In this document: in pieces, positions 1 through 11,237 of the stretch
Position numbering within the stretch: the stretch's first letter is position 1
Layout of the letters: each line of letters starts with the position of its first letter
Assembly (NCBI GenBank): GCA_003024175.1
Contig: MDYQ01000018.1
Span: 62,001 to 126,000, forward strand
DNA length: 64,000 nt
Origin: Planoprotostelium fungivorum
Lineage: Eukaryota > Evosea > Variosea > Cavosteliida > Cavosteliaceae
Direction: 5' to 3'
The notes under the pieces: model-generated
Told to the model about the DNA's origin: nothing
The model's input: only the letters and a program-made list of their open reading frames with translations
Database searches by the model: none
Translations under genes and position numbers: made by a program

Positions 1-432
1 CTCCTCTGTTCATGATCTTGATGGGATGATCTGGTTTGGGTTCGAAACCTCCCATCACACGTTTGGATGATGATTCAATCTGTGCTGGTCGCTGATTTTG
101 TAGAGCTTGTAATTCCGAAGCCAGACCTCTGTACTCGTTCAACGTTCTCTGAAGCTTTTCCAATTCATCTCTGCGGCTGATATAATGATCAATCGTGATA
201 AATTCCGGGCGTCCATATCGGCACGCCAGCTTTACCTCTTCAATCTCTCGAGTTCTTGTAGGCTATTCAATAAATCGTGAGACACCTCCACATCTTCTTC
301 CTGTGCGATATCTTCGTTTCGCCTGTGTACTTGCTTCACGGGTGTGTGTCTCTCTACGACGATGGTGGGTCGTCCCTGATTACGATTTGTCTCTCTTCTC
401 CCCAGCCTTTCGACTGCTCTCTCCCAGTCCAT
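1..432 (-). CDS. Coiled-coil protein, N-terminal part (runs off the window)
   Basis: The ATG at 432 opens an exon to 236. An intron (177-235, GTAAAG...ATATCAG on the minus strand) follows, then a second exon that stays open to base 1. The visible 120 or so residues are rich in Glu, Arg and Leu with heptad-like spacing (for example HDLLNSLQELERLK and RRDELEKLQRTLNEYRG), so a coiled coil is likely, followed by a basic/polar stretch. I recognise no named family. The gene is incomplete because the window ends inside it. It lies in the same orientation as the homeobox gene, whose stop is about 170 bp upstream of this ATG. Confidence 0.55.
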
Positions 433-602
433 CGTGCGTGGTTCTGAAATGGCACATCACGATACGTTTCATTCGAATGTGACCCATTTCTGGCCTTCGA
501 CAACGTCACCATCGTGATGCAATAGACGACGAAAAGAAGTCGAGTTGGTTGAGAAGAGAGAAGACGAAAACATATCACAAATTTATCCTCGCGTCGCGTC
601 TC

Positions 603-2037
603 TCAGTGTTGATCGTTGTTGGGCATGTTGTAGCCGACTTTCTGAAGAGTCTGCTGCATGGCCACAGGCAAGTTCCCCATGGAAGATGGAGGTCCCCCGT
701 GTCCCATCAGTCCTCCCTCCGTCTTGATGTAATCACGCATGCCCGGCATCTGCTGCATGTTCGCAACTTGAGATGGATGGTGTGGACCCGGCTGGTGGTG
801 TCCTCCAGGTTGATGGTGGGGCTGCATGTGATGATCGGACGGACCGCCCATCATCCTGGATGATGCCATGTGTTGGCCGTAACCTCCTGGACCGGAAGGA
901 GGTAGAGGATAGCCTGAGCTCATGTTCTGTGACGAGTGTCCTCCATAGTAATGAGGCATGGACGGATTCGCCATCGGGTGATGTAGACCCATCAGCTGGT
1001 GAGAGGCCATGCCGTGAGGGCTCATGCCGGAAGACATCGGTTGTCCGTGTCCAGACATGGGTCCCATGAGTCCAGGTATCTGTTGTGGAGGCATTCCGTG
1101 TGAGAATCCGGGGTGCATCTGTGGGTGATACGGGCCAGAGATGGCGTGATGAAGAGGGAAAGAGGAAGAGTGACGCATGGGCTCTTGGTTTGGAGGAGAT
1201 GGAGGCTCTTTGTATCCCTTTCCGGCCTGAGCGGCGTGCTGCTGTGCCTTGTTCTTGAGAGTCAGAGAACCGTCACCACCGGCTTCCATCTGCTTGCTTC
1301 TCGCAGACTCGATCTGCATGTGTTGTTAGAGGATGACATGGATGGAAAAGAGTGGCTCACCATGGGTTGCAGGATACGTCTTCTGGCATTGATGAACCAG
1401 TTAGAGATTTGATTCAGCGAGAGACCAGTTTGAACGGAGAGAATTCCCTTCTCTTCTTCCGTGGGATAGGGGTGAAACTATGGAGAACATCAATCACTAT
1501 CGTTGAAGGATGATATCTCACAATGTGATTGAACAACCATCCCTTGAGAAGGTTTGTGGCTGATTTGGGAAGGTTTCCCCTTCGCTTCTTGTTGGAGTCA
1601 TCAGTGATAGAGGGTTGGATCTCCTGCTTGCTGCTCAAAGATGAAGATGAGGACTTATGTGAGGGGCTCCCAGAAGCAGGTGGAATAGACTCTTTGTCAG
1701 AGGGAGGGTCTTCTTCAGCGGGTCTCTTCTGTCCTACAAGAGGAAGGACGGGAGGAGGAGAGTCTGATTTTGTAGGGCTAGAGTAATCTCCATTGTCTGG
1801 AGGAGAGGAGGTTCTGTTCGAAGCGGTTGGATTATCGTACTGACTCTGTGATTCGGAAGATTGGTTCTGTTGAGATTCGGTTGGGTGGTAATTCTCTTCG
1901 GTTGGTCGAGCCATACTGGGTAAAGGAAGAATATGATGCGGTTGGTGATCCCATTCAGAGCTAGGGGCGGGTGGATTTTCATCCATGTTGGGCTTTCCAG
2001 CAAATGTTGGGTTCTGATAGTAGTGATCCTCAGACAT
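603..2037 (-). CDS. TALE-class homeodomain transcription factor
   Basis: Three exons (2037-1522, 1477-1361, 1313-603) join in frame to about 447 residues. The homeodomain reads [18 protein letters not shown], then [17 protein letters not shown], then [17 protein letters not shown]. The PYP triplet is the three-residue loop insertion that defines TALE homeodomains, and WFINARRR is recognition helix 3. Both introns (1478-1521 and 1314-1360) start GTGAG and cut within or just after the homeodomain. The N-terminal 150 residues are Ser/Pro-rich. The C-terminal 230 residues are a low-complexity Met/Pro/His/Gly/Gln tail, plausibly a transactivation region. By family it should be a nuclear DNA-binding regulator; PBX, TGIF or MEIS subclass cannot be told by eye. 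Confidence 0.93.
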
Positions 2038-3245
2038 GCTTCCTGTAAAAACGAGTCAGGACCTTCTTCTCTATTTCTATGAGCGATTGAAGGTCTATAT
2101 GAGGTCCTGACGCATCGTATCACAAACTGCTATCAGGGATCTCTTTAGAGATGGAAGCAGAACTCCCTCTCTGAGAGGATACAGCAGCACACACAGGAGA
2201 GATAGAGGTTATCCTGACAGTATGGCACGCACCTTGACTGGTCTGTCTTTGTTGTGACTTGTGAGAGACAGCACACGGAAAATATGTGCAAAAAGGGGTT
2301 GGCCTGTCCCTCTCTACGTTGCTTCCTTGACAAGCCGTCAGAAAAAAATCTTTCTCTCAACACCATCTCAAAGAGGCAATTGGGGTTCGTCCTCACCTTC
2401 TAAAAGCGCCTCAGAGCTCAGAAGTGCGACCACATTCTTTCTCTGTCGTTGTAGGAGGTCACACGTGGAAGGTCGATCTTTTTCACTTGTTTTTCCGACC
2501 TTCAGTTGGTTCCGGGAGCATTTCAACGGAGGAAGAGGACAAGAAGCGACCTTTGAAGAAGGACAAGCATTTCGAGTGCAGAGAGATGAGAAAGAAGGAG
2601 AGAGAATGAAGAGTGCTCGTTGATGCCTGCCACCACGCGAGTGGATTAGCTCTCAAGGATAGTACTCATTCTCGTGCATCTGTCACGGGTGTGCCAGGCT
2701 GCTGACAGCCTTGAATCAAGCCGTTGTGCTACCGAAAAGAGGTCGATCGAACGATGAGGCTCGATGAGAGACATCTATAGAACTGAAGAGGGAGTATGCC
2801 TCCTGGCGAAGCGGGTGGAAGAGGAATTCGAGGCGGGAAAACTCGTTGGAGCCGGATAAATCGAAATGAGAGAAGCCGTTTCGGGGATTCTGGCAGTCTC
2901 CCGCGAGACCGACGTTTGCACTTTGACTTCTGCCTTTTGGATGAATGGTGGGCACAGCGGGCGCACGAAAGCTGCAGTGCGTGTCTCGCTGTCTATATCT
3001 CTTCTGACTCTTGCCACCCAATGGAAGACTTTGGTGAGAGTCACAAGGGATGGACATCCGGCCCGATAGAGTGTGCGCCTATGGATTCCAAAGGATCTCC
3101 TGCGTCGGTTATGGCACAAAATCAACGCGAGCTCGTCTTTATAAATAAATAACCTCGTCCTGTTCTTCGCGTGGAAGCGAGATGCAACTCTGACGCGCTG
3201 TCAATTTTTTTGAACACAGCTGCGTCGGTTTTTCACTCGAAAAAC
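2038..3245. other. 1.2-kb divergent intergenic region, no gene supported
   Basis: This stretch separates the ATGs of the homeobox gene (-) and the RasGEF-Rho gene (+). It holds overlapping open frames of 60 to 118 codons on both strands (for example 2796-3152 + and 2775-3125 -). None has a recognisable domain, typical intron signals or a convincing start. It is the largest gap in a window where most gaps are under 300 bp. It may hold long 5' leaders, a large shared regulatory region or an RNA gene I cannot recognise. Confidence 0.4.
3138..3152 (+). promoter_or_regulatory. TATA-like box upstream of the RasGEF-Rho gene
   Basis: The sequence TTTATAAATAAATAACC lies about 100 bp before the ATG at 3246, in the correct orientation and at a plausible distance for a core promoter with a short leader. 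No transcript evidence is available. Confidence 0.35.
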
Positions 3246-6200
3246 ATGGACGATGGGTCAGCCACCGAGAGCCAGAGCCTCGAGTCTGCGACTCCCATTC
3301 GACTGGATAAGTCACCGGTCGTTCAGCGATCTCGTGCTCGGACATTAGTTTCGAAGGGTCCTTCACCGGTTCTAATGAGGAAAGCGATAGTAGTATCGCC
3401 TTTATCTCCCAAGGCACCCGTGATGCTCACTCGATCGAGTGGAGATGTGATACGAAAGAAGAAGGTATTGACCATCAAGGGAATCGACGGAGCAGAGTTG
3501 AAACAGAAGGGAGTCAAGAGATCGAAATCAGAGACGATGTTGGTCTCCTGGGAGAGACCCGAGTATGAAGAAATCAAACAACGATTCGAAGGTGAAAGGG
3601 GGGCCCATCTTCTCGTCATTACCGAACCGTCACCGACATCGACATAGATCTGTTGGAGAAGGAGAGGATAGCGGCCATCAGAACCGAAGAGGAAGTCCGA
3701 TCTCTGGCGGCATCTTTGTCGGCATACCCTCCCCCAGAGAGGTGACACCTCTCACGATGGTGCTCCCTTCATCGCATTGAAATCATCGCAGTCCAACCAT
3801 CCCAACTGCGGCAGCAGAAGAAGACTCCAGCGATGAAGAGAACACAGAGATGGAGACCCAATTAGAGGGAGGTCAACTGCTGGTCGGTATCAAAGACTCT
3901 CACGAGGTGATGACATGTCTCGACCACCTCGTTCGGGCGGGAGACTCAAATTTCAAATCAGATCATCTTGGCGGGAACCGTCGATCAACTGTACGAGAAC
4001 CTGACTACTCGCCGCTTTGGAAAGATCATCACCGCCATGAAGGATCTGATCTGTGAGATTCACTCGAAATTTCCTCATCTCACCCCCCGGTAGCTCCCCC
4101 CTTCGTCGTGGAATTTCTGTATACGTATCGGTATTTCACCTCGTATAAGGACAGCAGTAAGCCACCCGCCCACGAGCTGTTGAGTCGTATCACAGAGATG
4201 TACCGAAGCAATATTTCAGACAATACTACGCCAGAAGTTCAGGCCGTAGAAGGTTCAAACCAATTGAGGTATTTTATTTGTATCCATCTTTTATTTTTAT
4301 CTTCTCTCTTAAGATTTTTTCTTTTTTCTACTCTTCTTTCTTGGTATCTTTCCTTTTTCATTATTGATATCTCACTCTCCTATCGTTTCATTCTCTTCTC
4401 TCGACATTCAATTGCATGTCATTCCTTTTATTTCTTCTCCATTGACATTTTAACAGAATCATCGGAGTCCTAAAGACATGGATCGAGATCCACTTTTACG
4501 ATTTCGAAGAGGACTTCGTCTTGTTCTCTGATCTATTGTCCCTCGTTCTTCTCATCGTACAACACTGGAACGCTTCCTCTTCCACCAATGGAGTCAGGGA
4601 GTGGAGTGAGCACGTTATCAAGCAAATCATACTCAAACTATGCGGCATGGTGGTGAGCGAAATTTCGTGGAGAATCCGTGGGAATGATTGGTTCTCAGCG
4701 GAGGAGGACCGATGGGATACGTCACGCCTCGGCTGCCCTGGAGAAAGTTTCAAATATTTGCAACCCGGTGCCGCTGTTAGCGGAGATCCTCCCCCACTGC
4801 AAATTTACGCGGGAAAATCACAATCGAGCTTTTACGGGTGCCGCTGTCAGATGTCACGTGACACATCTGACGGACCACAGGGACTCAGTTGATTTCTTTC
4901 ATCATGGAGGAGACCAAGTGTACAAGAGATCAAGGTTTAAAATGGGCCGAGAAATTGTACAAGCATGATCTCATCCAGGGTGACACGGATCATTTCCAAG
5001 AAAATTTCGAATATTCGGTCAAGATTCCCAAGATCTCTCCGGTGAGATCTTCCGACGTACCGTACGTACTCACTCGTACAGCCCGTACAATCGACCATCT
5101 CAGTCTTTGACGTTCGTTCATCTACAATCGCTCAACAATTGACACTCATCGACTTTGAATTATTCAAGAAAATCACACCGAAGGAGTTATCTCACCAAGC
5201 TTGGAATCAACCCAACGCCAGGGAGGTTTCACCCAACGTGATGAATTCCATCGATCGCATCAACAGGGTGAGTGGCTCGTTGTAGACGGATGATGACGTC
5301 ATAGGTATCGTACTGGGTGGCAACGGAGATCACGGCTTGTTTCAGTTTGAGAAAGAGAGTCTCTGTCATGAAGAAATTCATCTCCGTAGCTCAGGTGACG
5401 AATCGAAATTTCGATACGTTCCGTGTGTGAACTCGAAATTTGACGGAAAACTCGAGACGATGGAAATTCGACGGAAAACTTATGCGACATAGAGTTGTCT
5501 CGAATTGAGAAATTTTGCGTCTCTCTTTGCTGTTTGTATGGGGCTCAATTTGGGATGTGTTCAGATCATGAAGAAGACCTGGGCCGTGAGAGATACGTCA
5601 CATGATGTCATCATAATCTATTTTTAGGCTCTACCCAAATCCTTCCAGACTTCATTCTCGGAATTATCCGAGATCGTTGGAACTGTCGGAAATTTCAAGA
5701 AGTACCGAAGGCTGATGAAGACCATCGAACTCCCCGCCATCCCTTACATCGGTGAAATTTCATCGAATTTTCTCTCGACTCACACGTGACAGCCGTGACA
5801 CTGAAGGGTGACCTCACTCGTGATACGAGTCGACATTTCACTGACTTTTCCAGATCTAACCTTCATCGAAGACGGTAACAAGACGTGGACGGAGAACAAC
5901 ATGGTCAATTTCGCAAAGATGACTATGCTCGCTTCCGCATTCGAAGAGGTACGTTCCGCACGAGATCGTGAAATCCCGACGAAATTTCAGGTCGCAAAGT
6001 GTCAGAAAGTGGAATACAGCTTCGAGGTAGACAACGTGGTCAGGGAGGCTGTGACGGATCTATTTGTGGTGACTGATTTGAGAGAATTGTACAAGAATGC
6101 CAAGGCAACCGAGACTGAAGGTGGACACGGTAGTGACATGATGGGTGTGCTGATCTTTCCGTCCATTCACGTTATACTGAACGAACGACAGACACTGGAT

Positions 6201-7588
6201 CACCCAGGAAGGAGAGGAGGGCCACAATGTACAGCAGCATCACTTTCGAGGTGAAATTTCATTCGATTTTCACGCTGAATTTGACAGGCCCTGGGAAAAG
6301 CGTGGGACTCTCTTGGAAAGAAGAACAGCAAGGAGATCCTTCGTTCTTCCATCAAGCCGGAATCCGTCCCAAGCCTTCCCAAGTCACCACAGAAGCCCTC
6401 GGAATCTCCGAGATCCGCGGAATCTCCGCGGTCCTCGGAGGTCAAGAAGAGTCCGAGGGGCACCATGGAAGAGCCGCGGGGACATTCGAAGAGTGTCTTA
6501 GATTGGAATCGATCTCCATCCAAGACGTCCACTGTAGATCTTCCTAAATATTCTCCACGAATGAATCTCAGCTCCGACAGCCTACCCAGGGGTGTCGGCA
6601 CCCGGTCCCTGTCCCAATCTTCTCCCGCCGTCCCAAATTCACTATCAGAAGAGAGAGAAGTGAATTCGACACCTTCCCCTCTCTTGGATGGAATGAAGGA
6701 GAGTATCAAGATCATGTTGGTTGGAGACGGAACGGTGAGTGTCGATGTCACGTCACGTCAGATTGACACGTGACAGGTGGGAAAGACAAGTCTGCTGGTC
6801 AGCTATACCTCCGGAGCTTTTCTTACGTCAGAGTACTTGCCGACCATATTCGACAATTACGTGAGGACGTCGATCTACAACGCGAAAGAGATACACGTCT
6901 TTTGTCTCCATTATCGTACTATGATAATATAGCATGGGATCATACTGATCCTGGACAGAGCAAGATCGAGAAATTCGAAGGAAAAGAGATCAATCTCATT
7001 CTGTGGGATTCAGCCGGGCAGGTGAGTGTCGTACCCGTTCGAGTACTCAAAGGTGGTTCAGGAAGAATTTGCCAACATCAGGAAAGTGAACTACCCGGGC
7101 ACAGATTGTTTCTTGATCTGTTATTCGATCGACAGCATTCCATCCATACGAAATGTCGTGGATAAGGTGGAGATCTCTCTCGTGAGACGATTGACGGTGG
7201 ACAGTGGATACCCGAAATCAGGAAGCACTCTTCGAAGGCGATCATTGGTGTCGTGGGGACGAAAGAAGACATGGAGGCGAGACCCGAGTGTCTGTCTTTC
7301 ATTCAGGTGGGCTCAGATGAACACTCATCATCACGTCGTCGTGCATCACCATCACCTTCACCGTCACGATAGGATCTCGTGTCTGACTCTTCTCTTCAGG
7401 CGGAACAGTATCTGAAGAAGGTGAAATATTCATTCCACGTTCGAACGAGTGCAAAGACGGGGAACAACGTGAAGGAGGCATTTGCCATGGGGTTGAAGAC
7501 GGTGAAGGAGAAATCAAAGAAGCTCAAGTTGAAGAAGAGAGCGACGCTGGTACTCATGCGATCACCTCTTCTGAAGAGGAATAAATAG
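3246..7588 (+). CDS. DEP-RasGEF protein fused to a Rho/Rac-like GTPase
   Basis: Many short introns link one reading frame from the ATG at 3246 to TAA at 7588. In order: a Ser/Pro/basic N-terminus; a RasGEF N-motif (SPPFVVEFLYTYRYFTSYKD, about 4090-4640); a DEP-like segment (TRDQGLKWAEKLYKHDLIQ, about 4920-4970); a CDC25-type RasGEF domain (IAQQLTLIDFELFKKITPKE, RINRVSYWVATEI, ELRNFASLFAVCMG, DLTFIEDGN; about 5100-6100); a Ser/Pro linker; then a complete small-GTPase domain. The GTPase shows P-loop GDGTVGKTS, switch-I PTIFDNYS, G3 WDSAGQEE, G4 GTKED and G5 TSAKTG, closest to Rho/Rac. The tail is basic (KEKSKKLKLKKR) but has no CaaX box. Codons run in frame across the junction (exon ending GACATGATGG joined to ACACTGGATC), which supports a real fusion over two adjacent genes. 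Intron 5268-5304 contains a copy of the dispersed CGTTGTAGA motif. Confidence 0.85.
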
Positions 7589-8438
7589 CTTGTACATCTC
7601 TTGAACTGTTTCGGCTGCTATCTTGTGGAAACGGGTGATGATGAAGGTGATGTCCATGGTTTATGGCAAGACGATCGGTGTCACGTGACCGAAAGATTTT
7701 GGGCTCAACTCTTTCAAAGGAGAGAGAGCCCGAGAGACGATGATTGTAAGGGAGGGATCATGCAACGAGACGATCTGATATACACATATGTTCATTCATG
7801 TCCTTATTGGTGGGCTGCTTTGAAAATCGCCCGTGATGTGTCTGTCCTCTTCACGACAAAATGGCCAGGCTTCTACTTGTGTGGGTCGTTGAGATTCCCA
7901 ATTCAGCGCCAGCAGATAAGGCGGCCATAATGAGGCAGGCTATGATGAACCAAGTGCACATCGATTGGTACCGCTTCAATTGAGAATCGGTATACAGGGA
8001 GAACATTGGTTCTCCTGTCACTGTTTGTGTTCGTCTCCTCCTCGTCTGTCCGAATGAATACTGATTGGGTAGCGAGATCGCATCGGTGGTCAGTTGCTCA
8101 GAGAACGACACTCTCTTGAATGATCTCTGTCTCTTCAATATACTGTGCATGCTAGATCGAGCTCTGTCGAATTTATGTTGTGTCCATTTGGATGCTGTTG
8201 CCTCGGCCCGACCGAGACAGGAGCCCGTCGGCTTCCGTATTCAGTGCGAAATCTTTCCGGGGGTCTACAACGAACGATTCTCGGCAAAATCCACCCGAGG
8301 AAGAAGAGGTAATACATTGAGCTAATGAATGGAGATTATAACATGGAGGGGTGTAACCTCTTCACAATGAGCGTGGAATTGATTTTTGAGAGTATAAAAG
8401 AGATTTTCACTTGATCATCGAGTCGCACATGGTTAACC
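7589..8438. other. 850-bp convergent interval between RasGEF-Rho and DXO stops
   Basis: Both flanking genes end here, so 3' UTRs should occupy the edges. The only candidate inside is the 99-codon minus-strand ORF at 7851-8150. A plus-strand TATAAAAG at 8393 points toward no recognisable gene. Confidence 0.4.
7851..8150 (-). CDS. Possible small single-pass membrane protein
   Basis: An intact 99-codon ORF. The first 60 residues are basic/polar (KRQRSFKRVSF, TRRRRTQTVTG). A hydrophobic segment of about 22 residues follows (MCTWFIIACLIMAALSAGAE), then a short Ser/Thr tail. The charge distribution would suit a type II single-pass protein with a cytosolic N-terminus. No family is recognised and no intron is needed. 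It sits alone in a convergent gap, so it may be a small gene, one exon of something larger, or chance. Confidence 0.35.
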   Translation of the reverse strand: MHSILKRQRSFKRVSFSEQLTTDAISLPNQYSFGQTRRRRTQTVTGEPMFSLYTDSQLKRYQSMCTWFIIACLIMAALSAGAELGISTTHTSRSLAILS

Positions 8439-9938
8439 TTACTCTTTAATAGACAATTTTACTTCTCTGTATGGTTCAGAGAAGGTGAGAGTGTATCCTC
8501 TTCCCTCCTTCACTTGTCCTCTCAACCACGTCAACAGTCCATAAGTGAACGCGACGCACTCTGCCGGATTCTGCACACGCTCAGCGATGACCCTCCTCCT
8601 TCTCTCACCCATTTTCCACGGACTTGGTTTGGAATGTCTTCGACTTGTATGTCTCTGACAGATCTCACCATCCCTTCATCATCACGGAATCCACAGAAGA
8701 TGTTGGGCACACCTGATGATGTCGTTCATCGTTTCGACTCGAGTGGATGGATCACCTGCCAAATGTGATTGAATCCAGAATTTGAGTAGTTTGTACCTCA
8801 GAAAAGTGTGATTCACCTTCTCGCTGTCGATGGTCTTGGATGTCTTCAGCTCGATGTAAGACGATTGGCTGATGATCTTCTCGGGTGGATCTGTTCGTGA
8901 AGACGTGAGGAAGAGGAGACGAGAGAGGGTGTCACCTGTCTTCGCGCCACCGTCTTGACTCGTTGTAGATGAAGTTGTGGCTCCGTCTGTTGCGTCTGGC
9001 ACTTCCATTTTCCTCTTGGTTGAACTCCTGTAACAATCGATCTCAGCTGCCAACAATATCCTGTTCATCATCAACTCATGATCCATTTAGAATGTCATCT
9101 TTCAGATGATGTCGCGACACACATCATCGGGTCAAAGATGATGAACTCACTTGTGTTCGGACATGTTGAGAGACACGAGCGAGCAGAATTGGACGTTAGG
9201 ATCTACACTTTTACTGTTGTTGGTGTCCGTGCAGACGTCTTCAAAGCGGTAGGTGAGATGGTCAAGGATGAAGAAAGACAAGAGAAGAAACAAAGAGGAT
9301 ATCCGTAGTAACTGAACTTCTGCTGTTGAGGTTCTGTGCTGTCTGGCTTTTGGACGATGTGGAAGAAGATGGTGTCTGATGAGTGTGATCACGTGGGGTG
9401 AGATGACTTTGACTCACTCTCTTTCTTCTCGATGTCGATGGACCATTCATTGCGGCTGTAGGGTGTCTCCATGATCTTGTTGAAGTTGTTGCGGAAAGAG
9501 ACAAAGTGGACCGGTTTCAACTGTTAGAATTGGTCACATTCGTGGAGAAGATGAGATCTCACATCGATGTTCGATTTCTCGATGGTCTCTAAGATGGGAT
9601 CGATGGCGGTCTGATCTTTCTTTGGGACAAATTGATCGAAACCGACGTTGAGGTCTATGGGCAATTGAGGGCTACTGAAGACTCTCTGATGACGTTAGGG
9701 AGTGGATTGTGTGAGCATGCTCACGAACTGATCTTTAGCACCGACCGATATTTTCCCATCAGCGTCGATCTGAAAGCAAGAGATCTCCTGAGGTCTTATT
9801 TTATCTGGAATCTGATGCCATCTGATCAACACATGAGTACAGTATCTACATCACCTTTCCCCTCTTCGCTGCATTTCTCACGTCAAATGTGCCTACGAAT
9901 TTGGTTGAAGGAGGAAGTGACTTTGGGTCTGTTGACAT
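8439..9938 (-). CDS. DXO/Rai1-family decapping and 5'-3' RNA quality-control enzyme
   Basis: The ATG at 9938 (MSTDPKSLPPS) begins about nine exons ending in TAA at 8439. Hallmarks in order: VHFVSFRNNFNKIMETPY, the family's FVS.R....KI..TPY block; YYGYRFEDVC, matching the YWGYKFE block; AAEIDCY (E-x-D metal ligands); SYIELKT (the E-L-K metal/catalytic motif); RYKLLKFWIQSHLAGVPNI; and GFRDDEGMV. Family members remove incomplete or NAD caps and degrade the RNA. Length, about 380 residues, is normal. Intron 9253-9302 is AT-AC with U12-type signals, and only its removal gives the YYGYRFE block. The gene is divergent from the methyltransferase, with 73 bp between ATGs. Confidence 0.92.
9253..9302 (-). 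other. U12-type AT-AC intron in the DXO/Rai1 gene
   Basis: Read on the minus strand, this 50-nt intron begins ATATCCTCTTTG and ends TCTCAC. A branch-point match TCCTTGAC lies about 10 nt before the end. Consensus U12 signals are RTATCCTTT at the 5' end and TTCCTTRAC at the branch. Removing it joins TACTACGG to CTACCGC and yields YYGYRFEDVC, the conserved DXO/Rai1 block. No GT-AG choice nearby restores that block. Confidence 0.85.
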
Positions 9939-10011
9939 GGTTGTTTGGTGATGTGATGTGATGTGTTTCAAACAGTTGGGAAGCACAAAATAACGAAACT
10001 GAGATCAGGAG

Positions 10012-11099
10012 ATGCACGATGATCTAGCTGCGGGAGGGTTGTTCACCGATAGGTGATTGGGCGAAACGTATACTGTTCGAATACCATCTGAAAAGATCAG
10101 TTACGATGATACCCGATTTCATGTGACTGAAGACATATCCTTTCAACTGGATGTTCTGAGGTATTTATCGACTCATGCTTTCTTCTAAGATGCTTCCATC
10201 AGCCGTGATAATCAACATACATTGGGAGCCGAGGGTAAGCTCGTGTGGCCAGCCAGTGAGATCCTCTGCCAATACATCTGTCACCTATCGCACACACATC
10301 CCAACCTCTTTCGAGGGAAGAAGATATTGGAGGTCGGCTCTGGGCAAGGTGAGCCGCCTATGAGATCACAAGACCTAAATGCATACTCAGGTTTAGTTGG
10401 CATGACTGCTTCTCTCTTCTCATCATCACCTCCCATCTTGACCGATTACGATGAAGATGCCATCGAGCTCTTAGAGGCCAATCTATCGCGGAACTTTAAA
10501 GACGACGGTGAGTTCTTCTTCTTCGCCTACGATGAACCGTCGCAGAGTCACCTGATTAGATACAGATGCTGGGAGACCCATCACAACCAAATTGACATGG
10601 GGCGATGAGAAGAGTATGGATGATCTATCCAAGAAGCACGGAGATCACTTTGATTTCATCGTCGGATCAGACATTGTGTGAGACATCACACATCATGTCT
10701 CCATCATCACCTGATGTCGTCTAGTTATTACAGAACCGCCGTCGTACCACTCCTCCAAACAGTTCGACGATTTCTGACCCCTCAGATTACACGAAAGGTG
10801 AATGTCACCTCTACTTTATCATGAGGAGTCGATGATGGCATCGATGAGACACGACGTTGATCATCGAGATAGGTAGAGGAGGGGTCGGTGTTTATACTGT
10901 GTAATCAGAGAGCACGTCTGTGTGTGAACCACGATCTATTTTTTGACACTGTGAAGGAATTGGGACTGCACATTGAAGAGGTAATTTAATCACCAATACC
11001 GTACAGACCAACACCTCTCAGATATCTCTCGATAGCTTCTTACCTCCAGACAAGATACCACTGGAGAAGACACATCTGTTCCTCATATTTAGACAATAA
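10012..11099 (+). CDS. METTL21/FAM86-type protein lysine methyltransferase
   Basis: About eight exons from the ATG at 10012 give a protein of about 250 residues: MHDDLAAGGLFTDS, SYDDTRFHVTEDISFQ, TLGAEGKLVWPASE, GKKILEVGSGQGLVGM, ILTDYDEDAIELLEANL, FIVGSDIVYYRTAVVPLL, EEGSVFILCNQRARL, LEKTHLFLIFRQ. VWPAS, the SAM-binding LEVGSGQG loop, acidic TDYDEDA (motif II) and the motif IV SDIVYY (D-x-x-Y type) are typical of seven-beta-strand lysine methyltransferases of METTL21/FAM86 type. The substrate cannot be predicted. Splice choice in the first two introns was set by keeping frame (acceptors at CATCAG and GATCAG). It probably shares a bidirectional promoter with DXO/Rai1. Confidence 0.85.
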
Positions 11100-11144
11100 A
11101 GAGCTGGTTTTGATTTACAATGTAGAAGAAGGCTGGCTGTGCCT

Positions 11145-11235
11145 GTTATCAGTCGATCTGCAAATGGTTGCTTTACAACTGGCCTACCCGCTCTTTTTGA
11201 TTTTTGGAATCCACTGCTGGAGATCGACTGATAAC
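11145..11235. repeat. 15-bp perfect inverted repeat upstream of a start codon
   Basis: GTTATCAGTCGATCT (11145-11159) recurs as its exact reverse complement AGATCGACTGATAAC (11221-11235), 61 bases apart, with the right arm ending 2 bases before the ATG at 11238. It could be a paired binding site, a stem in the leader RNA, or the ends of a tiny insertion. Confidence 0.7.
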
Positions 11236-11237
11236 CG

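Noticed and set aside
6227-6773. Rho GTPase as a separate gene starting at MYSSITFE or MEEPRG
   Set aside because: Codons run in frame from the RasGEF exon through this segment with ordinary splice sites and no stop or promoter-like gap; kept as the main alternative to the fusion.
8391-8400. TATAAAAG as a promoter
   Set aside because: It is on the plus strand inside a convergent interval with no plus-strand gene downstream until 10012.
10135-10143. ATATCCTTT, an exact U12 donor consensus, in the methyltransferase gene
   Set aside because: No TTCCTTRAC branch follows at a usable distance, and the bases code for EDISFQLD in the frame that links the neighbouring exons.
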